A stretch of 11,947 nt of DNA from Deltaproteobacteria bacterium (GTDB lineage: Bacteria; Desulfobacterota; Dissulfuribacteria; Dissulfuribacterales; UBA3076): the NCBI GenBank assembly GCA_030605675.1, contig JAUWHV010000162.1, positions 1 through 11,947 on the forward strand, written 5' to 3'. This document shows positions 5,637 to 11,603 of the stretch, piece by piece. How positions within the stretch are numbered: position 1 is the stretch's first letter; every line of letters begins with the position of its first letter. The position numbers and the translations under genes were made by a program. A model generated the notes under the pieces. It worked only from the letters and a program-made list of their open reading frames with translations. It ran no database searches and was not told the DNA's origin.

Positions 5637-7342
5637 TGGAGTATTTCAACGACCTTTTTAACAGCTTCGTTTTTTATTACTGAGATAGTCTCGCCCGTAA
5701 CGCGACTTCTGATTTCCACCTCATTTTTTTCTTCAAGTCGCTTGCCCACAACAATTCTTAGCGGAATCCCTAACAAGTCAGCGTCCTTGAACTTCACACC
5801 GGGGCGCTCTTTGCGGTCATCGAGCAGGACCTCTACACCTTGCGCCATCAATCCATTGTAGAGATCTTCAGCAGCCTTTGACATCACAGTATCTTTGACG
5901 TTAATCAAGGAGATTATTACCTCAAAGGGAGCAATCGGTATTGGAAAGATAATACCGTTTTCATCGTGATTCTGCTCTATGGCCGCTGCTACTGTTCGTC
6001 CCACGCCGATACCGTAACACCCCATAACGGCGAGCTGTTTCTTTCCGTCGGCGTCCAGGAACGTAGCACCCAGGACCTCACTGTATTTGGTCCCGAGCTT
6101 GAAAATGTGCCCAACCTCTATGCCGCGTTTAAGTTCTATCTTTCCTTTACACCTGGGACAGGGATCTCCTTCTGTAATGACCCTGATGTCGGCGAATTCC
6201 GGCATGGAAACGTCTCTGCCCCAGTTTACCCCGGTAAAGTGGGCATCAGGTTCATTTGCGCCTGTTACGAAATTCTTGAGTATGGAAACGTCTTGATCCG
6301 CCACGACCTTCAAGCCCTCGGAAAGGCCCACCGGCCCTGCAAACCCGACAGGCGCTCCAGTAACACTTCGGACAGTGGCATCGTCGGCAAAATTAAGACC
6401 CTCTACTCCCAAAAGGCGCATAAGTTTCACGTCGTTCAGCTCATGGTCGCCCCTTATGAGGGCCGCAACAGGTCTATCATCAGCAATCACTATGAGGGTT
6501 TTAACCAGACAATCGGCAGATACCCCCAGAAACTCCGTCACTTCCTCTACTGAGCGTTTCCCCGGGGTACTAACCTTGGTGATTTGGTGATTTGGTGATT
6601 TGGTGATTTGGTGATTTGATGACTGAATGACCGGGGCAAGTTCAACATTGGCTGCATAATCACAGGATGTGCAACAGGCTATCTGGTCTTCTCCCGTATC
6701 CGCCATGACCATGAATTCATGGGAGGCATGTCCTCCGATGCTGCCCGTGTCTGCCTCAACAGGCCTGAAATCAAGGCCGCAGCGCTCAAATATTCGGCAA
6801 TAGGCCTTGTACATAACCTGATAGGTCTTCTCAAGGGCATCATCATCCACGTCAAAGCTGTAGGCGTCTTTCATCAGGAACTCTCTACTCCGCATGAGTC
6901 CGAAGCGAGGCCGGATTTCATCTCGAAATTTTGTCTGGATCTGGTACAGATTCAGTGGAAGGTCACGATAGGATCTGATCTCCTTTCGCACAATGTCTGT
7001 GATTACCTCTTCATGGGTAGGACCAAGGCAGCTTGCCCTGCCGTGTCTGTCCTCAAAACGCAGGAGCTCCTTTCCGTAACGCTCCCATCTGCCGCTTTCC
7101 TTCCAGAGCTCTGACGGTTGGACCATGGGCAGAAGCACTTCCTGTGCACCGGCACGGTCCATCTCTTCCCTGATTATTTTTTCCACCTTGCGAAGGGATC
7201 TCAGGCCCAGGGGCAGATATGAATAGAGGCCGGAAGCCAGCTTTCTGATCATGCCGGCCCTTAACAACAACTTATGGGATATGACCTCTGCCTCTGCAGG
7301 AACCTCTTTTAAGGTGGGTAAAAAAAACTTCGAATATCTCAT
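5633..7342 (-). CDS. proS: Prolyl-tRNA synthetase, bacterial type with editing domain
   Basis: ProRS charges tRNA-Pro with proline. The 569-aa product is a complete bacterial-type enzyme. The class II catalytic core has GPTHEE (107-112) and motif 2 with FRDEIRPRFGLMRSREFLMKDAYSFD parts at 139-164. An INS (YbaK-like) editing domain follows at ~260-385, with the conserved lysine in LVKTLIV (K281, equivalent to E. coli K279, which acts against Ala-tRNA). The core resumes with motif 3 (GCYGIGVGRT...QNHDENGIIFP, from ~438), then the anticodon-binding domain. The stretch QSSNHQITKSPNHQITK (240-256), just before the INS domain, is encoded by an 8-bp tandem DNA repeat and replaces the usual linker. 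Start ATG 7342 overlaps the ispG stop as TAATG; AGAGG lies just before it, within the end of ispG. Its own stop overlaps the GTG of RSH. Confidence 0.97.
   Translation of the reverse strand: MRYSKFFLPTLKEVPAEAEVISHKLLLRAGMIRKLASGLYSYLPLGLRSLRKVEKIIREEMDRAGAQEVLLPMVQPSELWKESGRWERYGKELLRFEDRHGRASCLGPTHEEVITDIVRKEIRSYRDLPLNLYQIQTKFRDEIRPRFGLMRSREFLMKDAYSFDVDDDALEKTYQVMYKAYCRIFERCGLDFRPVEADTGSIGGHASHEFMVMADTGEDQIACCTSCDYAANVELAPVIQSSNHQITKSPNHQITKVSTPGKRSVEEVTEFLGVSADCLVKTLIVIADDRPVAALIRGDHELNDVKLMRLLGVEGLNFADDATVRSVTGAPVGFAGPVGLSEGLKVVADQDVSILKNFVTGANEPDAHFTGVNWGRDVSMPEFADIRVITEGDPCPRCKGKIELKRGIEVGHIFKLGTKYSEVLGATFLDADGKKQLAVMGCYGIGVGRTVAAAIEQNHDENGIIFPIPIAPFEVIISLINVKDTVMSKAAEDLYNGLMAQGVEVLLDDRKERPGVKFKDADLLGIPLRIVVGKRLEEKNEVEIRSRVTGETISVIKNEAVKKVVEILQ
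6576..6631. repeat. 8-bp tandem repeat array inside proS
   Basis: Five perfect copies of TTGGTGAT run from 6576 to 6615, followed by two degenerate copies, TTGATGAC and TGAATGAC (6616-6631). Since 3 units make 24 bp, exactly 8 codons, the array stays in frame and is read on the - strand as an 8-residue repeat (NHQITKSP). It belongs to the same kind of 8-bp repeat as the intergenic arrays in this window, though with a different unit. Confidence 0.95.
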
Positions 7343-8469
7343 TATCCTCTGCCTTTCTTTTTTCTATCTTCGACCTTTAGTCTTTCGATTTCCACCAACT
7401 GCTCTACCTCTGCCCAAAACGTTTCCAGGAGTTCCTGCTCAGGCACCTTTTTCAAAAGGCGATTTCCTTTGAAGATAAGACCGACTCCCTTTCCGCCGGC
7501 AAGGCCAATATCCGCTTCTCTGGCCTCTCCAGGGCCGTTTACTATGCATCCCATTACAGCCAGCTTTAATGGATACGGAATCCGTTGCGCCCTGCGCTCT
7601 ACCTCGGAAGCCAGAGAAAAGAGGTCTATCTCACATCGACCACATGTGGGACATGAAATTATTTCCGGACCCCGCTGCCTTATTTTCAGTGCTCGAAGGA
7701 TCTCGTATGCGACCTGGATTTCTTCTACAGGATCTCTGGTCAGCGAAACCCTCATAGTATCACCTATACCATCCATTAAAAGGACCGCAAGGGCGACACT
7801 GCTCTTGACGGTTCCGGGGATAAGCCCTCCTGCTTCAGTTACACCAAGATGCAGAGGAAAGTCCGTCTCCCGTGACAACTGACGGTAAGCATCCACTGTA
7901 TTAAGGACGTCTGAAGATTTTATGGAGATCTTGATGGACTCGCAGCCCATATCAACTACAAGGCCGATATTTCTGAGGGCGCTTTCCACTAAGGCGTCAG
8001 GTATAGGACCGCCGAATTTTTTTCTAATGTCCTTTTCAAGGGAGCCCGCATTGACCCCCACCCTCATGGATACTCCGTATTCTTTGACCTTTTCTACTAC
8101 TCGTGCCAGCTTTTTCCGCCCCCCGATGTTTCCGGGATTTATCCTTATGCAGTCGGCACCAGCTTCGATCGAGGCCACAGCCAGACGCCAGTCAAAGTGT
8201 ATATCTGCAATAATAGGTATGGAAACTGATTTTTTAATTTCTGAAATTGCCTGAGCGGCGGCAGTATCAGGCACTGCCACCCTTATAATTTCACACCCGA
8301 CTTCCTGCAAACGGTGAATCTGTGCAACCGTGTCCGGGACATCTCTTGTATCTGTGTTGGTCATAGATTGGACTGCAATGGGGTGTTCGCCTCCAATGGC
8401 CACATCCCCAACATGAATGACACGGGTAGTTCTACGTGCCCGGACTATGTTAGAAATATTTTGTTCCAT
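7342..8469 (-). CDS. ispG: 4-hydroxy-3-methylbut-2-en-1-yl diphosphate synthase (flavodoxin/ferredoxin)
   Basis: IspG (GcpE) reduces methylerythritol cyclodiphosphate to HMBPP, the penultimate step of the non-mevalonate isoprenoid pathway. The 375-aa product matches throughout: VQSMTNTDTRDV, the TIM-barrel segments ADIHFDW, DCIRINPGNIG, RVGVNAGSLEKD, LGVTEAGG, and the C-terminal [4Fe-4S] domain with CPTCGRC (C273, C276) and MGCIVNGPGEA (C308, E315), the three Cys plus Glu ligand set known for the E. coli enzyme. It is oxygen-sensitive and uses a reduced electron carrier. Start ATG 8469 has no Shine-Dalgarno before it; a good -35/-10 pair stands so close that the transcript may begin at the A of the ATG. 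First gene of the operon with proS and RSH; its stop overlaps the proS start by one base. Confidence 0.97.
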   Translation of the reverse strand: MEQNISNIVRARRTTRVIHVGDVAIGGEHPIAVQSMTNTDTRDVPDTVAQIHRLQEVGCEIIRVAVPDTAAAQAISEIKKSVSIPIIADIHFDWRLAVASIEAGADCIRINPGNIGGRKKLARVVEKVKEYGVSMRVGVNAGSLEKDIRKKFGGPIPDALVESALRNIGLVVDMGCESIKISIKSSDVLNTVDAYRQLSRETDFPLHLGVTEAGGLIPGTVKSSVALAVLLMDGIGDTMRVSLTRDPVEEIQVAYEILRALKIRQRGPEIISCPTCGRCEIDLFSLASEVERRAQRIPYPLKLAVMGCIVNGPGEAREADIGLAGGKGVGLIFKGNRLLKKVPEQELLETFWAEVEQLVEIERLKVEDRKKKGRG

Positions 8470-8475
8470 AATGAC

Positions 8476-8504
8476 ATGATAAATCAGTGTTAAAGATTGG
8501 GCAA
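8476..8504 (-). promoter_or_regulatory. Candidate promoter of the ispG-proS-RSH operon
   Basis: On the - strand TTGCCC (reverse of 8499-8504), a 17-bp spacer, then TATCAT (reverse of 8476-8481) fit the sigma70 consensus at 4/6 and 5/6. Only 6 bases separate the -10 box from the ispG ATG, which would make the mRNA leaderless or nearly so. Prediction by eye only. Confidence 0.4.
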
Positions 8505-8552
8505 TGCAGAGGTATAAAGGTTGACATCAAATCCATAAATATATAGATAATA

Positions 8553-8602
8553 GATTGAGGGATTGAGGGATTGAGGGATTGAGGAATTAAAATCAATATA
8601 AC
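8553..8602. repeat. 8-bp tandem repeat array GATTGAGG with conserved flank
   Basis: Four perfect copies of GATTGAGG span 8553-8584, followed by a degenerate tail AATTAAAATCAATATAAC. The last unit plus tail (8577-8602, 26 bp) matches the reverse complement of 1290-1315 at 24 of 26 bases, so the two arrays belong to one dispersed family with a conserved end. It lies in the divergent region between ispG and the response-regulator gene. Confidence 0.85.
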
Positions 8603-8640
8603 AACTTTCAATCCACGAATATTTTTTTCTGTGGTATTTT

Positions 8641-8669
8641 TTCAAATTTACCGATAAGAGTATTATATT
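8641..8669 (+). promoter_or_regulatory. Candidate promoter of the response-regulator gene
   Basis: TTCAAA (8641-8646), a 17-bp spacer and TATATT (8664-8669) stand ~30 bases before the ATG at 8701. A perfect -35 TTGACA also occurs at 8521-8526 with only a poor -10 (TAGATA, 8544-8549); transcripts from there would cross the octamer array. Confidence 0.4.
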
Positions 8670-8700
8670 CATTAATAAGATTTTTTGATTGTGTAGAAAA

Positions 8701-9066
8701 ATGGGGCAAGATCAAAAACGCATACTTGTTATCGAAGATGACCAGGAAGTACGTAGTATGCTGGAGGATTACCTGGTTTATTTCGGCTATGAGGTCGTTA
8801 CAGCAAGTGACGGGCTGCAGGGCTTAAAGGAAATTAAGGGCAGAGACTACGACCTCGTAATAACTGACATAACTATGCCATATGTCAGCGGCATAGGCAT
8901 CATCGCCGTTCTTAAAAGAGATCATCCGGACATACCTGTAATTGCCATTACCGGTTTCGGATATCACGCTGAAGAACTCGCTTATGAAAAAAAGGCCGAC
9001 CGTATTCTTTCCAAGACCTTTGAAGTACAGGAACTGAGGGAGACTATAGAGAATTTACTTGTCTGA
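8701..9066 (+). CDS. Single-domain response regulator (CheY-like receiver)
   Basis: The 121-aa protein is a stand-alone phosphoacceptor (REC) domain. Acidic pocket D13-D14 (VIEDDQEV), phosphorylation site D56 (LVITDITMP), switch threonine T84 (AITGFG) and conserved lysine K105 are all present. The residue after the lysine is Thr (SKTF), not the usual Pro (KPF), so the cis-peptide bond typical of receivers may be absent. There is no output domain, so it should act by protein-protein contact, or as a phosphorelay intermediate. ATG 8701 is taken as the start; an in-frame TTG at 8689 would add MCRK. Neither has a clear ribosome binding site. No histidine kinase is nearby, so the partner is unknown. 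It converges on the SAM hydrolase gene with 29 bp between them. Confidence 0.92.
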   Translation: MGQDQKRILVIEDDQEVRSMLEDYLVYFGYEVVTASDGLQGLKEIKGRDYDLVITDITMPYVSGIGIIAVLKRDHPDIPVIAITGFGYHAEELAYEKKADRILSKTFEVQELRETIENLLV

Positions 9067-9095
9067 ACAAGAACTCAAGTACACTGGTTGCCGGC

Positions 9096-9872
9096 TTACC
9101 TAATAACAACCGGTTCACCGACACCAGCATCAAGTACCTTTGTGGCACTCCCCTGATTTACAGCTATCTCCAGAAAACCGGAGCTGCCAATAAGGGCCAG
9201 GAGATTACCTTTGGCCACGTCTGAGTAAGTGCTGAGTAAGGATAATTCCATCCCCTTGATATTGGCCTTGAACTGTTTTCTAATAGGTTCTCTGTGTTGG
9301 ATGAGGTCAGCGGGTATATTGAGAATCAGGCTTCCAAAGCCGTCTACATGTATTACTTCGCCTTTGATATGTTGGTCTCTGATAACCGGTTCGGGCCATG
9401 CAAGCCGAACAGGGTCCGGACAGGGAGGGCCAAAGGAGTGCGGCTCGACTCCAAGGCTCAGATGGGCAGCAACAGGGGCAAAGACATCTCTTCCGTGGAA
9501 TGTGTCACTGACCGGATGCCTGAAATAGCGACTATTCTCTATGCTGAAGCAGGTTACTTTTTTAGAATATCGGAACACCATACTCAAAAGACCGTTGTCC
9601 GGTGCCAGAAACGTGTAACGCTCCGTAACGGCAAGGAGACCAATCCTTTGAGACCCGACACCCGGATCAACTACAGCGAGAAAGACGGTTCCAGGGGGAA
9701 ATTCCCTAAAAGCCGATCCCAGGACAAAGGACCCGCCCATGACATCCTGTGGAGCAACCTGGTGACTGATGTCCACAATACGCAGGGCGGAATTGATGCC
9801 AAGCACGACTGCCTTGACTATCCCCACATAAGGGTCCTTTAACCCGAAATCACTCAAAAAGGCCAGGATCAT
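9096..9872 (-). CDS. S-adenosylmethionine hydrolase / SAM hydroxide adenosyltransferase family (DUF62)
   Basis: This family hydrolyses S-adenosylmethionine to adenosine and methionine and is related to fluorinase and chlorinase. The 258-aa product (from ATG 9872) shows FLSDFGLKDPYVG at the N-terminus, the catalytic triad D69 (VDPGVG), R76 and H126 (TFHGRDVFAPVAA), corresponding to the known Asp-Arg-His set, then PDNGLL and the C-terminal beta-barrel domain (GEVIHVDGFGSLILNI, GNLLALIGSSGFLEIAVNQGSA). The longer frame would begin at TTG 9905; ATG 9872 is preferred because AGG stands 7 bases upstream and the N-terminus then matches the family. It is ~48 bp downstream of tRNA-Pro and may share its transcript. 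The physiological role (SAM homeostasis) is an inference from the family; halogenase activity is less likely and cannot be judged from motifs alone. Confidence 0.9.
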   Translation of the reverse strand: MILAFLSDFGLKDPYVGIVKAVVLGINSALRIVDISHQVAPQDVMGGSFVLGSAFREFPPGTVFLAVVDPGVGSQRIGLLAVTERYTFLAPDNGLLSMVFRYSKKVTCFSIENSRYFRHPVSDTFHGRDVFAPVAAHLSLGVEPHSFGPPCPDPVRLAWPEPVIRDQHIKGEVIHVDGFGSLILNIPADLIQHREPIRKQFKANIKGMELSLLSTYSDVAKGNLLALIGSSGFLEIAVNQGSATKVLDAGVGEPVVIR

Positions 9873-9919
9873 CAATGAACCTGCAAAAGTGGGCAGTGTA
9901 ATCAAATATTACATTCAAC

Positions 9920-9996
<77 letters not shown>

Positions 9997-10042
9997 ACAT
10001 GCAGCACTAATTCATGAACTCAAACGTACTTTCAGCGTGGCT

Positions 10043-10071
10043 GCGATACCATTTTTTTGAATATACGTCAA
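10043..10071 (-). promoter_or_regulatory. Candidate promoter of tRNA-Pro
   Basis: On the - strand TTGACG (reverse of 10066-10071), 17-bp spacer, TATCGC (reverse of 10043-10048), ~45 bases before the mature tRNA 5' end. The -10 box is weak. Confidence 0.35.
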
Positions 10072-10096
10072 GTATTCCTCATTGGCAGCGTGCCAC

Positions 10097-10129
10097 GTCA
10101 GGCGGTCAGCTCGGTCTAGTCGCCCTGAC
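10097..10129. other. Hairpin in the gap between tRNA-Pro and rpsL
   Basis: GTCAGGCG (10097-10104) pairs with CGCCCTGAC (10121-10129) with one bulged base; the loop is 16 bases. No T-tract follows on the + strand. It lies just upstream of the tRNA-Pro -35 box. In the whole 9997-10456 gap (460 bp) I recognise no gene; the remaining contents are the promoters and leader hairpin listed separately. Confidence 0.4.
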
Positions 10130-10223
10130 AAGTATATTTTGCAATGCCCCATTGATTAAATCCACGGGGGTCATGGTTACCATAGATGACAGGTGATGTT
10201 AAAGGAGAATGCAGTATAATACA

Positions 10224-10252
10224 TTGATAGTATAGGCAAAAAAAAGTATCTT
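10224..10252 (+). promoter_or_regulatory. Candidate upstream promoter for the rpsL operon
   Basis: TTGATA (10224-10229), 17-bp spacer, TATCTT (10247-10252). A second, weaker option upstream of the main promoter. Confidence 0.3.
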
Positions 10253-10309
10253 TATTTTGATGCTGTTGCCTGTATCTTATATGAAATATCCAGAAAATGA
10301 TAATGGGCC

Positions 10310-10338
10310 TTGACAAGTTTTGGCTAACTCAGTATGAA
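10310..10338 (+). promoter_or_regulatory. Main candidate promoter of the rpsL-rpsG-tuf operon
   Basis: A consensus -35 TTGACA (10310-10315), exactly 17 bp, and TATGAA (10333-10338). Start of transcription would be near 10345, giving a leader of ~118 bases before rpsL. Confidence 0.6.
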
Positions 10339-10354
10339 GAGGGGCTTTCTTATT

Positions 10355-10418
10355 GAGGCGACTCGCTTTTCTCTATATCATAGGCCGGAAAAGTCGAGTA
10401 AGCCTCTTTTATTTTTTT
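10355..10418 (+). terminator. Intrinsic-terminator-like hairpin in the rpsL leader (possible attenuator)
   Basis: GAGGC (10355-10359), ACTCG (10361-10365) and CTTTT (10366-10370) pair with AAAAG (10389-10393), CGAGT (10395-10399) and GCCTC (10402-10406), 15 bp in all with one small internal loop and one bulge. A T-rich run, TTTTATTTTTTT (10407-10418), follows. It lies ~10 bases after the expected transcription start and ~45 bases before rpsL, with no promoter seen after it, so transcription must read through. CCGGAAAA (10385-10392) can alternatively pair with TTTTCCGG (10428-10435). Confidence 0.65.
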
Positions 10419-10462
10419 AAAGAATGATTTTCCGGAAGTAACATTTTAAGAGGAGTATGCGG

Positions 10463-10834
10463 ATGCCGACTATCAATCAGCTGGTCCGAAAGGGGCGTAA
10501 GAAGATCAAAAAGAAGACCAAGGCGCCCGCCTTGGACTCCTGTCCGCAGCGTCGTGGTGTATGCACCCGTGTCTATACTACGACCCCAAAGAAGCCTAAC
10601 TCGGCCCTTCGAAAGGTGGCCCGTGTGCGTTTGACCAATGGGATGGAAGTTACATCCTATATTCCAGGTATTGGCCACAACCTGCAGGAGCACTCAGTCG
10701 TATTAATTCGTGGGGGGCGCGTCAAGGACCTTCCCGGTGTTCGTTATCATATTGTTAGAGGGACATTGGATGCTCTTGGGGTCCAGGATAGACGAAAGGC
10801 AAGATCAAAGTACGGAACAAAACGGCCCAAGTAG
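10463..10834 (+). CDS. rpsL: 30S ribosomal protein S12
   Basis: S12 is a decoding-centre protein of the small subunit. The 123-aa product is canonical from MPTINQLVRKGR onward, with TTPKKPNSALRKVARVRL, NGMEVTSYIPGIGHNLQEHSVVLIRGGRVKDLPGVRYH and the basic C-terminus RKARSKYGTKRPK. K43 and K88, the usual positions of streptomycin-resistance changes, are the wild-type lysines; D89, the methylthiolation site in E. coli, is present. ATG 10463 is chosen over an in-frame ATG at 10457, because the ribosome binding site AGGAG (10451-10455) lies 7 bases from the former and 1 from the latter, and S12 begins MPTI. First gene of a str-type operon; rpoC is not immediately upstream. Confidence 0.98.
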   Translation: MPTINQLVRKGRKKIKKKTKAPALDSCPQRRGVCTRVYTTTPKKPNSALRKVARVRLTNGMEVTSYIPGIGHNLQEHSVVLIRGGRVKDLPGVRYHIVRGTLDALGVQDRRKARSKYGTKRPK

Positions 10835-10855
10835 CTGGTCGGCATATAGAATTAT

Positions 10856-11017
10856 ATGTTTACTATTTTAAAAAGAGAATTTGCTCAGAATGCCCTGGAT
10901 GTAATGTGCCGGATTCACGAAGAATAGGATTTATTTATGAAGTGCGTCGTCAAAAAAATTGAAGTAATGCAGGAGATGGGGTATTTTAAGCGGAAATCAG
11001 ATATAAAATACGGGTAA
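10856..11017 (+). other. Two tandem in-frame micro-ORFs between rpsL and rpsG
   Basis: 10856-10927 reads as a 23-codon frame (starts MFTILKREF, ends TAG 10925-10927), and 10937-11017 as a 26-codon frame (starts MKCVVKKIEV, ends TAA 11015-11017). Both are in one frame, which is also the rpsL frame, so apart from the single TAG this is one open stretch of ~53 codons. The second has AGGA (10926-10929) 7 bases before its ATG and ends 8 bases before rpsG ATG, giving a layout that would allow translational coupling. The first has no clear ribosome binding site. I recognise no family. This stretch is where E. coli S7 represses its own operon, so a regulatory RNA is an alternative to coding. Confidence 0.3.
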
Positions 11018-11024
11018 GAGAATT

Positions 11025-11495
11025 ATGCCAAGGAGAAGAGAAGTCCCTAAGCGGATTATAGCACCAGACCCAAAGTATAAAAATACTCTGGTGTCTAAGT
11101 TTGTTAACGGTTTGATGCGCAAGGGCAAAAAGAGTATTTCTCGAAGAATTTTCTATGATGCCATGGAGATTGTGGAAAGGCGATCCAAGGAAGAACCTGT
11201 CAAGGTCTTCGAACAGGCAATGGAGAATATAAAACCTGTGTTGGAAGTGCGCTCCAGGAGGGTTGGTGGTGCAACTTATCAGGTACCGGTTGAGGTTCGA
11301 ACGGATCGTAGGCAGGCACTGGCCATAAGATGGCTTGTGAGTTTTTCTAAAAAGAGAGGAGAAAAATCCATGGCTCAGCGATTGGCCGGAGAGTTGCTGG
11401 ATGCTTACAATAGAAGGGGAGCGGCCTTTAAAAAGAAGGAAGATACCCACCGTATGGCTGAGGCCAACAAGGCATTTGCACATTATAGATGGTAA
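11025..11495 (+). CDS. rpsG: 30S ribosomal protein S7
   Basis: S7 nucleates assembly of the 30S head and contacts the E site. The 156-aa product is typical: MPRRREVPKRIIAPDP, KFVNGLMRKGKKSISRRIFYDAMEIV, ENIKPVLEVRSRRVGGATYQVPVEVR, RRQALAIRWLV, and the end MAEANKAFAHYRW. Length agrees with the bacterial family. The ribosome binding site is weak (AAGAG, 11016-11020, next to the stop of the preceding micro-ORF), so coupling to upstream translation may help. Second gene of the operon, 190 bp after rpsL, a long gap for this gene pair; tuf follows instead of fusA. Confidence 0.98.
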   Translation: MPRRREVPKRIIAPDPKYKNTLVSKFVNGLMRKGKKSISRRIFYDAMEIVERRSKEEPVKVFEQAMENIKPVLEVRSRRVGGATYQVPVEVRTDRRQALAIRWLVSFSKKRGEKSMAQRLAGELLDAYNRRGAAFKKKEDTHRMAEANKAFAHYRW

Positions 11496-11519
11496 CGGCA
11501 AGTATTAAATTTTGTTGAT

Positions 11520-11535
11520 GAGCCGCAACCGGCTC
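11520..11535 (+). other. Short perfect hairpin in the rpsG-tuf gap
   Basis: GAGCCG CAAC CGGCTC forms a 6-bp stem with a 4-base loop. No T-tract follows, so it is not an intrinsic terminator. It might stabilise or separate messages upstream of tuf, but a chance hairpin is possible. Confidence 0.4.
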
Positions 11536-11603
11536 TGATGACAAAGTAAAAGATATATGGGACCTAACGCAACCAGCGCTTGATAATTTAGTGGAGGATT
11601 ATC

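Noticed and set aside
5966..6553. 195-codon open frame on the + strand within proS
   Set aside because: It is antisense to strongly conserved ProRS sequence and resembles no known protein; the length follows from the codon bias of proS.
9294..9842. 182-codon + strand frame antisense to the SAM hydrolase gene
   Set aside because: The - strand product carries the complete family motifs and triad; the + strand frame has none and no ribosome binding site.
10014..10196. 60-codon + strand frame in the gap before rpsL
   Set aside because: No Shine-Dalgarno, no recognisable family, and it crosses the hairpin and the tRNA promoter candidate.
10209..10235. Short leader peptide frame starting MQYNTLIV after AAAGGAG
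   Set aside because: The Shine-Dalgarno-like GGAG is only one base from the ATG, and the frame is likely upstream of the main transcription start.
10116..10316. - strand frame whose end (GIAKYTCQGD) faintly recalls a transposase zinc-ribbon relic
   Set aside because: Only a few residues match, no Cys pairs in the right spacing and no terminal repeats; treated as chance.
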